In this document: positions 44,094 to 53,669 of the stretch, one piece after another
How the letters are laid out: every line of letters starts with the position of its first letter
How positions within the stretch are numbered: position 1 is the stretch's first letter
Source of the DNA: Micromonospora sp. R77
GTDB lineage: Bacteria; Actinomycetota; Actinomycetes; Mycobacteriales; Micromonosporaceae
DNA: 64,000 nt
Direction of reading: 5' to 3'
NCBI RefSeq assembly: GCF_022747945.1
Contig: NZ_JALDST010000001.1
Coordinates: 1,674,001-1,738,000 of the forward strand
Notes under the pieces: generated by a model
What the model saw: the letters and a program-made list of their open reading frames with translations, nothing else
Databases searched by the model: none
Told to the model about the DNA's origin: nothing
Program-made: the position numbers and the translations under genes

Positions 44094-44107
44094 CGCGATA
44101 CATCGCG
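44094..44107 (-). promoter_or_regulatory. Palindromic operator (CGCGAT-AC-ATCGCG) of the DUF4097-padR operon
   Basis: A perfect 6+6 inverted repeat with a 2-base spacer, 60-73 bases upstream of the DUF4097 start, in an AT-richer patch. PadR proteins commonly bind ATGTATCGCG-like palindromes, so autoregulation by the co-transcribed PadR is likely. Confidence 0.55.
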
Positions 44108-44139
44108 ACTGAACAAGACTGTTACGTGTCGCGGATCCG

Positions 44140-45023
44140 TCAGGCGGCCATCCTCGGCCGAACGGACGCGACGCGGGGCCGCAGGACAGCCGCCTCGGCC
44201 GGTCGGGGTCGGTCGGCACCAGGTGCACCGCCGACTCGGCGACCCGGGCCAGCAGCCGCCGGTCCGCGCCGGGCGCCGGATGCAGCGCCGCGCCCACCGC
44301 CACCGACACGGTCAGGTCGCGGGCCGCCAGGACCCGGCGTACCGAGGCCCACAGGGTGTCGTCGCCGAGGAAGGCGGCGGCCGTGGTCGCCGCGTCGGTG
44401 CCCGCGTACCGGTAGCCGATCCGCAGCGGCACGACCGGGCGCCCCGGCGTCGATCGCCGCCTGGAACATCGCCGGCCGGAACCCGCCACCCGGCCGGCAG
44501 CCCGCGGCCTCGCCGCACCAGGTCGTACCCTCCGGAAGACCGCGACCGGACGGCCGCCGCGCAGTGCGGCGGCGACCCCGGCCACGGTGGCGGGCAGGTC
44601 GCGGGGGCGGGCCCGGTCCACGAAGACCGTGCCGGCCCCGGCGGCCAGCGCCCCGACCAGCGGCCAGCCGCGCACCTCGCGCTTGCCCAGCAGCCGGGCC
44701 GGCGAGACCGCGAGCACCGCCAGCACGTCCAGCCAGGAGACGTGGTTGGCGACCAGCAGGCCCCGGCGCGGCAGCCGGCCCCGCACCACCAGCCGCACGC
44801 CCAGGGCACGCAGCGTCGCCCGCGCCCAGCCGCGCAGCGCCGCGTCCCGCTCGCGGGCCGGCAGCACCGGCAGCAGCACGACCGTCGCCACCCCGACCAG
44901 CACCATCCCGAGTACGCCCACCAGCCGGCCCACCCGCCGCCGGGCCGGCACGGCCGGCTCACCGGGGACCGGCAGGCAGTCCGGCCCACAGCCGGAGACC
45001 GGCCGCCACAGCGGGGCGCTCAT
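44140..45023 (-). CDS. Lyso-ornithine-lipid/1-acylglycerol-3-phosphate acyltransferase (frame disturbed)
   Basis: PlsC-family enzyme, probably OlsA-like: adds the second acyl chain to lyso-ornithine lipid. Visible: one TM helix (LVGVLGMVLVGVATVVLLPV), LVANHVSWLDVLAVLAV (HX4D), LLGKREVRGWPLVGALAAGA, and IGYRYAGTDAATTAAAFLGD. The glycerol-binding PEG motif region is scrambled in the open frame (AVFRRVRPGAARP); the neighbouring frame restores DLVRRG and MFQAAIDAGAP, so two compensating shifts near 44530 and 44445 are inferred. A further shift may decide the C-terminus: stop at 44140 or 43959. ATG overlaps the olsB stop. Confidence 0.75.
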
Positions 45024-45797
45024 TCCCCGCCGCCGAGGAAGTGCCGCAGGTAGCGGGGGTTCATCCGGTCCAGCGAGAAGAGCACGTAGAAGTCGGCCAC
45101 CCGGAAGTCCGGGTCGTACGCCGGCTCGCCGCCGATCCACGCGCCCAGCCGTAGGTAGCCGCGGAGCAGCGGCGGGACGAGCGCCCAGGCGCACGGCCGG
45201 GTCGGACCCCACCGGGTCGACGGTCGCCGACGGCTCGGCGAACCAGGGCCGCCACGGGCGTACCCGCAGCGGCGGCGGGGCCAGGTGCCGGGCGGCGACC
45301 TGGGCCCACACCTCGGCCGCCGCGACGCCGCCGTCGGCGACCGGCACCGACGCGCAGCCGCCGAGCCAGCGGGACCCGCGCAGATGCAAGTAGCGGGTCA
45401 GCCCCGCCCACATCAGGTTGATCACCGCGCCGGTGCGGTGGTCCGGGTGCACACAGGAGCGGCCGGTCTCCACCAGGTCGTCGCGGAGCGGGTCGAGCGC
45501 GGTGAGGTCGAACTCGGCGTCGGCGTACCGCCGGTCGGTCCGGCCCGGCGGCAGCAGCCGGTACGTGCCGACCACCTCGCCGGTGCGGTCGGCGACCACC
45601 ACCAGGTGGTCGCAGTGGGCGTCGAAGTCGTCGACGTCCCGCCCGGCGGCGGCCGGGTGCAGGGTCGCGCCGAGCTCGGTGGCGAACACCTCGTGACGCA
45701 GGCGTTGCGCCGCACCGACCAGCGCCGGGTCGTCGGTGATCAGCAGGGTGTATCCGCTGGTCGTCAGGGGTGTACCAGCGGCATGCAGAACGGCCAT
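45020..45797 (-). CDS. Ornithine-acyl-ACP N-acyltransferase, OlsB-like (one frame break)
   Basis: About 259 codons, GNAT-like N-acyltransferase (Acetyltransf_5 type). Transfers a 3-hydroxyacyl chain from ACP to ornithine, first step of ornithine-lipid synthesis. Visible: LRHEVFATELGATLHPAAAG, DFDAHCDHLVVVADRTGEVV, GTYRLLPPG, and ETGRSCVHPDHRTGAVINLM. The C-terminus (GAWIGGEPAYDPDFRVADFY, then MNPRYLRHF) lies in another frame; the switch is near 45200. It overlaps the acyltransferase (ATGA), giving the usual olsB-olsA pair of phosphate-limited bacteria. Confidence 0.8.
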
Positions 45798-45990
45798 GAG
45801 GACTGTGTAGGGGCACCGGGTTGCCGGCTGCGGTGGTCAGGGGTGTCGATCCGGTGAACGGCACCCGGCGCGGGAGGCCGGGGCGACCCGCGCGGCGACG
45901 GCACCGGGCGCGCGGTGCCGGGACGGGGCGTGCGAGGCTGCCGGTCGGGCCCGGCGACGAGGCCGGCACCCGGACCAGCCGGAGGACACC

Positions 45991-46647
45991 ATGCTCATCG
46001 AATCGCGCTTCGCCGGCCCGCCCGGCTCGGGCAACGGCGGCTGGAGCGCCGGGGTGTTCGCGGCGGCGCTCGACGACCGGGGACCGGTCGAGGTGACCCT
46101 GCGCCGGCCGCCGCCCCTGGAGACGCCGCTGACCGTGGTCGACGGCGAGGTCCACGACCCGGGGGGCGCCGTCGTCGCCCAGGTACGCCGGGTGGAGCCG
46201 TTCCGCGCGGTGGTGCCGCCGGTGGACCGGGCGACGGCCGAGGCCGCCTCGGTGGCGTACCCCGGGCTGGTCGACCACCCCTTCCCCGGCTGCTACGTCT
46301 GCGGCCCGGAGAACCCGCACGGCCTGCGGATCTTCCCCGGCCGGCTGCCGGACGGCCGGACCGCCGCGCCGTTCGACGCCCCCGACCCGGTGGCCCCGGC
46401 GACGGTCTGGGCCGCGCTGGACTGCCCCGGCGGCTGGGCGGTGATCGCCCCCGGCCGGCCGTACGTCCTGGGCCGGATCGCCGCCGTGGTCGCCGCGCTG
46501 CCCGAGCCGGGCGACGCGTGCGTGGTGACCGGCGCGACGGTCGGCGGCGCGGGCCGCAAGGCCGAGGTGCACTCCAGCCTGTACGGCCCGACCGGGACGC
46601 TGCTCGGCTGGGCCCGGGCCACCTGGATCGCCCTGCCGCCGGCCTGA
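45991..46647 (+). CDS. Hotdog-fold thioesterase-like protein
   Basis: 218 aa, function not established. Sequence features: GPPGSGNGGWSAGVFAAAL, LRRPPPLETPLTVVD, a Cys-containing FPGCYVCGPENPHGLRIFPG typical of actinobacterial hotdog-like thioesterases, and VWAALDCPGGWAVIAPG. GGAGGAC precedes ATG at 45991. Single gene between the divergent ols genes and the ABC operon. Confidence 0.65.
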   Translation: MLIESRFAGPPGSGNGGWSAGVFAAALDDRGPVEVTLRRPPPLETPLTVVDGEVHDPGGAVVAQVRRVEPFRAVVPPVDRATAEAASVAYPGLVDHPFPGCYVCGPENPHGLRIFPGRLPDGRTAAPFDAPDPVAPATVWAALDCPGGWAVIAPGRPYVLGRIAAVVAALPEPGDACVVTGATVGGAGRKAEVHSSLYGPTGTLLGWARATWIALPPA

Positions 46648-46712
46648 CGTCTCATCCCTGCGGATGATCACCTCCTGCCCAGGGCGGAGAGGAGACTCCG
46701 GACCGCGCCGGA

Positions 46713-46741
46713 TTGACCGGGTTGCACGGCCTTGCCAGGCT
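46713..46741 (+). promoter_or_regulatory. Promoter of the ABC transporter operon
   Basis: TTGACC (46713-46718), 17 bases, then CAGGCT (46736-46741), about 68 bases before the ATP-binding-protein start. Confidence 0.4.
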
Positions 46742-46809
46742 GTTCGTCGGCGCCTCCGCAACGGCGTCCCAGCGGCGTGCCCCGCGCGCCGTGGCAGGAG
46801 AGGAGAACG

Positions 46810-47748
46810 ATGTCCGACGGGCAGTGGAGCCCCAACGCCGGTACCGGCCAGATCGTGGTGTCCGGACTGACCAAGCAGTACAAGAACGTCCGGGCGGTCG
46901 ACGATCTGTCCTTCACCGTCGAGCCGGGACGGGTGACCGGCTTCCTCGGCCCCAACGGCGCCGGCAAGACGACCACCCTGCGCATGCTGCTCAACCTGGT
47001 CGCCCCGACCGCCGGTACGGCGACCATCGGCGGCCACCGGTACGTCGACCTGGCCGACCCGCTGCGCTCGGTGGGCGCGGTGCTGGAGGCGTCCAGCGCG
47101 CACAAGGGCCGCACCGGCATCAACCACCTGCGGGTGATCTGCGCCGCGGCCGGCCTGCCCAGCAGCCGGGCGGACGAGGCGCTGGCGCTGGTCGGGCTGA
47201 CCCCGGCGGCGAAGCGCAAGTTCAAGGGCTACTCGCTGGGCATGAAGCAGCGGCTCGGCATCGCCGCCGCGATGCTCGGCAACCCGCAGGTGCTGATCCT
47301 GGACGAGCCGGCCAACGGCCTGGACCCGGAGGGCATCCGGTGGATGCGCGGCTTCCTCAAGGGGCTCGCCGCCGAGGGTCGTACGGTGCTGGTCTCCAGT
47401 CACCTGCTGTCGGAGATGCAGCTGCTCGCCGACGACGTGGTGATCATCGCGGCCGGCAAGCTGGTCCGGCAGGGCCCGGTGGACCAGGTGATGGGCTCGA
47501 TGACGCACGGTGGCCAGGTGCGGGTCCGCACCCCGCAGGCGGCGGAGCTGACCGCCGCGCTGCGTGAGCAGGGCGCCACGGTCACCACCGACGAGCACGG
47601 CGTGCTGCTGGTCGCCGGGGTGGACGCCCCGACGGTCGGCCGGGCCGCGCTGACCGCCAAGGTGGAGCTGCACGAGCTGACCGCCGAACGCCCCGACCTG
47701 GAACGGGTCTTCCTGGAACTGACGGCCGGAAAGGCGGACATCCGATGA
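46810..47748 (+). CDS. ABC transporter ATP-binding protein (ABC-2 exporter type)
   Basis: 312 aa. Walker A FLGPNGAGKTTTLRM, signature GYSLGMKQRLGIAAAML, Walker B QVLILDEPANGLDPEG and H-loop VSSHLLSEMQ. The C-terminal 80 residues (VRVRTPQAAELTAALREQGA) are the usual regulatory extension of DrrA/NatA-like exporters. GGAGAGGAGAACG gives a strong ribosome-binding site. The stop overlaps the permease start (ATGA). Drug or lantibiotic-type export is typical of the family; the cargo is unknown. Confidence 0.9.
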   Translation: MSDGQWSPNAGTGQIVVSGLTKQYKNVRAVDDLSFTVEPGRVTGFLGPNGAGKTTTLRMLLNLVAPTAGTATIGGHRYVDLADPLRSVGAVLEASSAHKGRTGINHLRVICAAAGLPSSRADEALALVGLTPAAKRKFKGYSLGMKQRLGIAAAMLGNPQVLILDEPANGLDPEGIRWMRGFLKGLAAEGRTVLVSSHLLSEMQLLADDVVIIAAGKLVRQGPVDQVMGSMTHGGQVRVRTPQAAELTAALREQGATVTTDEHGVLLVAGVDAPTVGRAALTAKVELHELTAERPDLERVFLELTAGKADIR

Positions 47749-48566
47749 ACCTCGTCCGATCCGAGCTGCTCAAGATCCGTACGACCAGCACCTGGTGGAT
47801 CTTCGGCCTGATCACGCTGCCGCTCTGGGGCGTGGCCATGCTGCTCAACTGGTTGCAGGCCGCGACGGTGACCAGCTCGACCGCCGACATGCCGGCGGAC
47901 CAGGCCGAGCAGATGCAGGCGGCGGCCAACCCGGACAGCCTGGCCGCCAACCTCTACACCAACGGCCAGTTCCTCGGCCTGATGATCGTGATGCTGCTGG
48001 GCATCGTCGTGGTGACCAGCGAGTTCTTCCATCAGACGGTGACCACCACGTTCCTCACCGCCCCGCACCGCACCGCGGTGATGCTGGCCAAGCTGGCCGC
48101 CGCGGGCGTGCTGGCGCTGCTCTTCTGGCTGGTCACCACGCTGCTCAACCTGGCCGTCGGTCCGCTGGTGCTGCACGCGGTGGACGTCGGGCCGCAGCTC
48201 GGCAGCGGCGCGGTCTGGCGGGCGATCGGCCTCAACGCGCTGGCCTACCTGCTCTGGTCGGTGCTGGGGGTCGGGCTCGGCGTGCTGATCCGCAGCCAGA
48301 TCGGCGCCACGGTGACCGGCATCCTGCTCTATCTGGGCGGCACCATCGGCGCCGGCATCGCGCTCAGCCTGCTGGCCGCCCGGTTCGGCGACTGGATCAA
48401 CCAGCTCCAGTTGGCGGTGCCGTCGCTGGCGTCCGGGCTGATGGTGAGCGGTGCTGACATCCCGGGACAGCCGCCGCGCTGGGCCGGGGCCGCGGTGCTG
48501 ATCGGCTACGCCGTGGTCGCCGGGGCGATCGGCGTGCTGACCATCCGGCGGCGCGACATCTCCTGA
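47745..48566 (+). CDS. ABC-2 type permease subunit
   Basis: 273 aa with six membrane segments, beginning MNLVRSELLKIRTTSTWWIF (the usual cytoplasmic start helix) and with LGLMIVMLLGIVVVTSEFFH near residue 82, the typical TSEF motif of ABC-2 exporters, then FWLVTTLLNLAVGPLVLHA, LLWSVLGVGLGVLI, and GILLYLGGTIGAGIALSLL. A 14-bp hairpin follows at 48577. Confidence 0.9.
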   Translation: MNLVRSELLKIRTTSTWWIFGLITLPLWGVAMLLNWLQAATVTSSTADMPADQAEQMQAAANPDSLAANLYTNGQFLGLMIVMLLGIVVVTSEFFHQTVTTTFLTAPHRTAVMLAKLAAAGVLALLFWLVTTLLNLAVGPLVLHAVDVGPQLGSGAVWRAIGLNALAYLLWSVLGVGLGVLIRSQIGATVTGILLYLGGTIGAGIALSLLAARFGDWINQLQLAVPSLASGLMVSGADIPGQPPRWAGAAVLIGYAVVAGAIGVLTIRRRDIS

Positions 48567-48576
48567 CCTGCCACGT

Positions 48577-48612
48577 CGGACGGCCCCGGGACATCGTGCC
48601 CGGGGCCGTCCG
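48577..48612 (+). terminator. 14-bp hairpin after the ABC operon
   Basis: CGGACGGCCCCGGG (48577-48590) and its complement (48599-48612), 8-base loop, 10 bases after the permease stop. Confidence 0.8.
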
Positions 48613-48694
48613 GCACTAGCAGGAGTCGGCACGGCACGCAGCGGTTGCCGAACTTCTGGCATCTTCTGTGAAACGGGCCACCAGCCGGAGGCGA

Positions 48695-48725
48695 GAATGC
48701 CGGGGGCATTCGCACGGCGTAGCCT
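48695..48725 (+). promoter_or_regulatory. kgd promoter region with palindrome
   Basis: GAATGCC-GGG-GGCATTC (48695-48711) overlaps the -35 zone of a TAGCCT -10 box (48720-48725). The transcript would have an 87-base leader before the kgd start. A repressor or activator site is plausible; no regulator is encoded beside it. Confidence 0.4.
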
Positions 48726-48812
48726 GGGGACCGTCTTCCGTGCGTCGCTGTTTCCGGCACGGGAGGACACCGCGTGACATACGAACCCGCGTGAAAGAGG
48801 CGATTACCGGCC

Positions 48813-51800
48813 GTGTCGACCCAGCAGACTTCGCAGGAGAACCCACTGGCGGGTTTCGGCCCGAACGAGTGGATCGTCGAGGAGATGTACCAGCGCTACC
48901 TCGCCGACCCCTCGAGCGTCGATTCGGCCTGGCACGATTTCTTCGCCGACTACCGACCCGCCCCCGGCGCCGCCGGTCGCCCGGCTGACGGTCAGACCAA
49001 GCCCGCCGCCCGGCCCGAGCCCGCCGAGCAGCAGGAGGCGGTCGCCACCGTCACCCAGCCGGCCGCCGAGAAGCCGGCCGCGAAGGCCGCCCCGGCCCCG
49101 GCCAAGCCGGCGCCCGCGAAGCCGGCCGCCGCCAAGCCCGCCGCCGAGAAGCCGGCCGCGAAGCCCGCCCCGGCCAAGCCGGCCGCCAAGGCGCCGACCG
49201 CGAGCGCCGCCGGCACCACCCCGCTGCGCGGCGTGGCCGCCAAGATCGTCCAGAACATGGACGCCTCGCTGGCCGTGCCGACCGCCACCAGCGTGCGCGC
49301 GGTCCCGGCCAAGCTGCTGGTGGACAACCGCATCGTCATCAACAACCACCTGGCCCGCGGCCGCGGCGGCAAGGTGAGCTTCACCCACCTCATCGGGTAC
49401 GCGATGGTCCGGGCGCTGGTCGAGCACCCGGAGATGAACAACTCCTTCGCCGAGGTCGACGGCAAGCCGGCCATGGTCCGCCCGGAGCACGTCAACCTGG
49501 GCATCGCCATCGACCTGGCCAAGCCGGACGGCTCCCGCAACCTGGTGGTCCCCTCCATCAAGGCCTGCGAGCAGATGGACTTCCGGCAGTTCTGGCAGGC
49601 GTACGAGGACGTGGTCCGGCGCGCCCGCCGCAACGAGCTGACCATGGAGGACTACTCCGGCACCACGATCTCGCTGACCAACCCGGGCGGCATCGGCACG
49701 GTGCACTCGATCCCGCGCCTGATGCAGGGGCAGAGCGCCATCATCGGCGTCGGTGCGATGGAATACCCGGCGCCGTACCAGGGCATGAGCGAGGCGACCC
49801 TGGCCGAGCTGGCGGTCAGCAAGATCATCACGCTGACCAGCACGTACGACCACCGGATCATCCAGGGCGCGCAGTCCGGCGAGTTCCTCAAGGTGATGCA
49901 CGAGCTGCTGCTCGGCGAGCGCGGCTTCTACGACCAGATCTTCACCTCGCTGCGCATCCCCTACGAGCCGGTGCGCTGGGTGCGGGACGTGGCGGTCGAC
50001 TCCGAGGGTCAGATCAACAAGACCGCGCGGGTGCACGAGCTGATCCACGCGTACCGGGTGCGCGGCCACCTGATGGCCGACACCGACCCGCTCGAGTTCA
50101 AGATCCGCAAGCACCCGGACCTGGACGTCCTCCAGCACGGGCTGACCCTGTGGGACCTGGACCGGGTCTTCCCGGTCAACGGTTTCGCCGGTAAGCAGCG
50201 GATGAAGCTGCGCGAGATCCTCGGCGTGCTGCGCGACTCGTACTGCCGCCGGATCGGCATCGAGTACATGCACATCCAGGACCCGGAGGAGCGGCGCTGG
50301 ATCCAGGAGCGGATCGAGCGGAAGTACGAGAAGCCCAGCCCGGAAGAGCAGAAGCACGTGCTCAACCGGCTGAACGCCGCCGAGGCGTTCGAGACCTTCC
50401 TGCAGACCAAGTACGTCGGGCAGAAGCGCTTCTCGCTGGAGGGTGGCGAGTCGCTGATCCCGCTGCTCGGCGAGGTGCTGGAGTCGTCCGCCGAGGGCGG
50501 GCTGGACGAGGTCGTCATCGGGATGGCCCACCGGGGCCGGCTCAACGTGCTGGCCAACGTCGTCGGCAAGCCGTACGAGAAGATCTTCTCCGAGTTCGAG
50601 GGGCACCTGGACCCGCGCTCCACGCAGGGCTCCGGCGACGTGAAGTACCACCTCGGCCAGAACGGCAAGTTCAGCACGCCGGACGGCGAGCACCAGGTCA
50701 AGGTGTCGGTGGTGGCGAACCCGTCGCACCTGGAGGCCGTGGACCCGGTGCTGGAGGGCATCGTCCGGGCCAAGCAGGACCGGATCGACCTCAAGCTGGA
50801 GGGCTACACCGTGCTGCCGCTGGCGGTGCACGGTGACGCCGCCTTCGCCGGCCAGGGCGTGGTCGCCGAGACGCTCAACCTGTCGCAGCTGCGCGGCTAC
50901 CGCACCGGCGGCACCGTGCACGTGGTGGTCAACAACCAGGTCGGCTTCACCACCGCCCCGGAGTACAGCCGCTCCAGCCTCTACAGCACCGACGTGGCCC
51001 GGATGATCCAGGCGCCGATCTTCCACGTGAACGGCGACGACCCCGAGGCGGTCGTCCGGGTGGCCCGGCTGGCCTTCGAGTACCGCCAGGCGTTCAACAA
51101 GGACGTCGTGATCGACATGGTCTGCTACCGCCGGCGCGGGCACAACGAGGGCGACGACCCGTCGATGTCCAACCCCCAGATGTACAAGATCATTGACTCG
51201 AAGCGCTCGGTGCGGAAGCTCTACACCGAGGAGCTGATCGGCCGGGGCGACATCACCGTGGAGGACGCCGAGGAACTGCTGCGCGACTACCAGTCGCAGC
51301 TGGAGCGGGTCTTCAAGGCCACCCGGGACGCCGCCACCACGCCGCGCCAGCTCAGCCGCCCCAAGCGCGAGGACGAGCCGGAGCCGCAGGTCGACACCGC
51401 CACCGACGCCGCCGTGGTCAAGGCGATCGGCGAGGCGCACGTCAACCTGCCGGAGGGCTTCACCCCGCACAAGCGGATCCAGCAGCTGCTCGACCGGCGG
51501 GCGAAGATGTCCGTCGAGGGCAACATCGACTGGGGCTACGGCGAGATCATCGCGTTCGGCTCGCTGCTGCACGACGGGGTCACCGTCCGGCTCGCCGGGC
51601 AGGACTCCCGCCGGGGCACCTTCGTCCAGCGGCACGCCTCGGTCGTCGACGCGAAGACCGGCGACGACTACCTGCCGCTGAAGTCGCTCACCGCCGGCGG
51701 CGAGCGGTCCCGCTTCTTCGTGCACGACTCGCTGCTGAGCGAGTACGCCGCGATGGGCTTCGAGTACGGCTACTCGGTGGAGAACATCAACGCGCTGGTC

Positions 51801-52559
51801 TGCTGGGAAGCCCAGTTCGGTGACTTCGTCAACGGCGCCCAGTCGGTGATCGACGAGTTCATCTCCTCCGGCGAGGTGAAGTGGGGCCAGCGCTCCGCGG
51901 TCACCCTGCTGCTGCCGCACGGTCACGAGGGCCAGGGCCCGGACCACACCTCCGGCCGCCCGGAGCGCTTCCTCCAGCTCTGCGCCGAGGACAACATGCG
52001 GGTGGCCATCCCGACCACCCCGGCGAACTACTTCCACCTGCTGCGCCGCCAGGCCCTGTCGCCGAAGCGCAAGCCGCTGGTGGTGTTCACGCCGAAGTCG
52101 CTGCTGCGGCACAAGCTCTGCGTCTCCCCGGTGGAGGACTTCACCACCGGCACCTTCTCCCCGGTCCTGGCCGACACCGCCGCACCGGCACCGGAGCAGG
52201 TGAAGCGGGTGCTGCTCTGCTCGGGCAAGGTCTACTACGACCTGTTCCAGGCGCGGGCCGAGCGGGGTGTCACGGACACCGCGATCATCCGGATGGAGCA
52301 GCTCTACCCGCTGCCCGTCGAGGAGGTCCGGGCCGCCCTGGCGCAGTACCCGAACGCGGAGGACTTCGCCTGGGTGCAGGAGGAGCCGGCCAACCAGGGC
52401 GCCTGGTCGTTCGTGGCGCTCAACCTGCTGGAGCACCTGTCCGAGGTCCGGCTGCGCCGCATCTCCCGGCCCGCCGCCGCCGCCCCGGCGGTGGGCTCGG
52501 CGAAGATGCACGAGGTCGAGCTGAACGCGCTGATCGAGGCGGCGCTGCCCCGCCCGTGA
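48813..52559 (+). CDS. kgd: Multifunctional 2-oxoglutarate decarboxylase/dehydrogenase E1-E2 (Kgd/OdhA)
   Basis: 1,248 aa, TCA-cycle enzyme joining a truncated E2 acyltransferase to the thiamine-dependent E1. N-terminal helix [20 protein letters not shown], then an Ala/Pro/Lys linker (about 60-130), E2 core (about 140-365) with [20 protein letters not shown] and the DHRIIQG motif, and E1 (about 370-1248) with [57 protein letters not shown] and [19 protein letters not shown]. There is no lipoyl domain, as in M. tuberculosis Kgd. Succinyl-CoA or succinate semialdehyde may be made. GTG at 48813. In Kgd the N-terminal region binds the FHA regulator GarA; the FHA protein here is not GarA-like. Confidence 0.95.
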   Translation: MSTQQTSQENPLAGFGPNEWIVEEMYQRYLADPSSVDSAWHDFFADYRPAPGAAGRPADGQTKPAARPEPAEQQEAVATVTQPAAEKPAAKAAPAPAKPAPAKPAAAKPAAEKPAAKPAPAKPAAKAPTASAAGTTPLRGVAAKIVQNMDASLAVPTATSVRAVPAKLLVDNRIVINNHLARGRGGKVSFTHLIGYAMVRALVEHPEMNNSFAEVDGKPAMVRPEHVNLGIAIDLAKPDGSRNLVVPSIKACEQMDFRQFWQAYEDVVRRARRNELTMEDYSGTTISLTNPGGIGTVHSIPRLMQGQSAIIGVGAMEYPAPYQGMSEATLAELAVSKIITLTSTYDHRIIQGAQSGEFLKVMHELLLGERGFYDQIFTSLRIPYEPVRWVRDVAVDSEGQINKTARVHELIHAYRVRGHLMADTDPLEFKIRKHPDLDVLQHGLTLWDLDRVFPVNGFAGKQRMKLREILGVLRDSYCRRIGIEYMHIQDPEERRWIQERIERKYEKPSPEEQKHVLNRLNAAEAFETFLQTKYVGQKRFSLEGGESLIPLLGEVLESSAEGGLDEVVIGMAHRGRLNVLANVVGKPYEKIFSEFEGHLDPRSTQGSGDVKYHLGQNGKFSTPDGEHQVKVSVVANPSHLEAVDPVLEGIVRAKQDRIDLKLEGYTVLPLAVHGDAAFAGQGVVAETLNLSQLRGYRTGGTVHVVVNNQVGFTTAPEYSRSSLYSTDVARMIQAPIFHVNGDDPEAVVRVARLAFEYRQAFNKDVVIDMVCYRRRGHNEGDDPSMSNPQMYKIIDSKRSVRKLYTEELIGRGDITVEDAEELLRDYQSQLERVFKATRDAATTPRQLSRPKREDEPEPQVDTATDAAVVKAIGEAHVNLPEGFTPHKRIQQLLDRRAKMSVEGNIDWGYGEIIAFGSLLHDGVTVRLAGQDSRRGTFVQRHASVVDAKTGDDYLPLKSLTAGGERSRFFVHDSLLSEYAAMGFEYGYSVENINALVCWEAQFGDFVNGAQSVIDEFISSGEVKWGQRSAVTLLLPHGHEGQGPDHTSGRPERFLQLCAEDNMRVAIPTTPANYFHLLRRQALSPKRKPLVVFTPKSLLRHKLCVSPVEDFTTGTFSPVLADTAAPAPEQVKRVLLCSGKVYYDLFQARAERGVTDTAIIRMEQLYPLPVEEVRAALAQYPNAEDFAWVQEEPANQGAWSFVALNLLEHLSEVRLRRISRPAAAAPAVGSAKMHEVELNALIEAALPRP

Positions 52560-52565
52560 CCCGTC

Positions 52566-52605
52566 CGGCAGCGGCCCGTCCCGGCTCCGGGGCGGGCCGC
52601 TGCCG
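52566..52605 (+). terminator. Hairpin after kgd
   Basis: 13-bp perfect stem (52566-52578 with 52593-52605), with further pairing inside the loop, between kgd and the DUF6104 gene, starting 7 bases after the kgd stop. Confidence 0.7.
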
Positions 52606-52633
52606 TCGGCGTCCGTACGACGAGAGGAACACC

Positions 52634-52813
52634 GTGTACTTCACCGACCGTGGCATCGAGGAACTGGTCGAGCGCCGGGGCGAGGAGCAGGTCAGCCTGG
52701 AGTGGCTGGGCGAGCGGCTGCGCGACTTCGTCGACCTCAACCCCGAGTTCGAGACCCCGATCGAGCGCTTCGCCACCTGGCTGGCCCGCCTCGACGACGA
52801 AGACGACGACTGA
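52634..52813 (+). CDS. DUF6104-like 59-aa acidic protein
   Basis: 59 aa, strongly acidic at the end (ARLDDEDDD). Sequence VYFTDRGIEELVERRGEEQV, then SLEWLGERLRDFVDLNPEFE and TPIERFATWL, recalls the DUF6104 family that lies immediately downstream of kgd in many actinobacteria. GTG at 52634 has AGAGGA 6 bases upstream. The conserved linkage suggests a Kgd-associated or TCA-linked role; this is inference. Confidence 0.75.
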   Translation: MYFTDRGIEELVERRGEEQVSLEWLGERLRDFVDLNPEFETPIERFATWLARLDDEDDD

Positions 52814-52888
52814 AAGTCACCGATTGACGCCGGGGCGTCATGGGTGTGAACTGGGAGGAAGCGTCCCGCCGCAGGTCAGGAGGCGGAA

Positions 52889-53599
52889 ATGAACCCCACC
52901 GCCCGCAAGCCCCCGCAGGACGCGGTGACCGTCCGTCGGCTGCGCCTCGGTGTCGGTGCCGTCGGCATCGCGCTGCCGGTCGTGCTGATGGTGGGCCACC
53001 TCCTCGCCACCCGGCGGCCCACCCTGCTCGACTCGCTCAGCGGCTACTACCACTCCGAACTGCGGGACGTCTTCGTCGGCGCGCTCTGCGCGATCGGGGT
53101 GTTCCTGATCAGTTACCGCTACCGCCGGCCGGACGACGTGTTGAGCACCGTCGCCGGTCTGCTGGCGATCGTGGTGGCCCTCTGCCCCACCACGGTCGGC
53201 GTGCCGGTCGGCAGCACGGACCGCGTCGACCGGACCGTCGGGGTGGTGCACCAGGTGGCCGCCGCCGCCCTGTTCGTGCTGCTCGCGGTCTTCTGCCTGT
53301 TCCTCTTCACCCGGCCCGACCGGGCGGGCGTGCCGCCGTCCCGCCCGGCCAACCGGTTCTACCGCGGGTGCGGCCTGCTCATCCTGGTCGCGATCGGGCT
53401 GGCGCTGGCCAGCACCGTGCTGCCCGCCGACGTGCGACACACGGTCAAGCCGGTGCTGTGGTGCGAGACGGTCGCCGTCATCACCTTCGGTGCCGCCTGG
53501 GTGGCGAAGAGCGACGCCCTGCTGCGCTCCGCCGAACTGCCCGAGCCGCCGCCGGTCGACGAGGCGACCGGCCGGGCCGCCACGCCCACCGCGCCCTGA
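52889..53599 (+). CDS. DUF998-like membrane protein
   Basis: 236 aa with six hydrophobic segments (VGAVGIALPVVLMVGHLLAT, VFVGALCAIGVFLISY, LLAIVVALCPTTVG, VAAAALFVLLAVFCLFLF, LLILVAIGLALASTVLP, ETVAVITFGAAWVA). The early block LDSLSGYYHSELRDVFVGAL is typical of DUF998. Function unknown. AGGAGG is 6 bases before ATG. Confidence 0.7.
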   Translation: MNPTARKPPQDAVTVRRLRLGVGAVGIALPVVLMVGHLLATRRPTLLDSLSGYYHSELRDVFVGALCAIGVFLISYRYRRPDDVLSTVAGLLAIVVALCPTTVGVPVGSTDRVDRTVGVVHQVAAAALFVLLAVFCLFLFTRPDRAGVPPSRPANRFYRGCGLLILVAIGLALASTVLPADVRHTVKPVLWCETVAVITFGAAWVAKSDALLRSAELPEPPPVDEATGRAATPTAP

Positions 53600-53669
53600 C
53601 CGACCGGGTCGGCCGGCCCGGGCCCAAGGACCCGGGCGGGCCCCACCGCGATCTTGTAGCGTGGTCCTC

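Noticed and set aside
48804..52511. 1,235-codon minus-strand open frame opposite kgd
   Set aside because: Low-complexity His/Val/Arg/Gly composition typical of an antisense shadow; kgd on the plus strand has all the family motifs.
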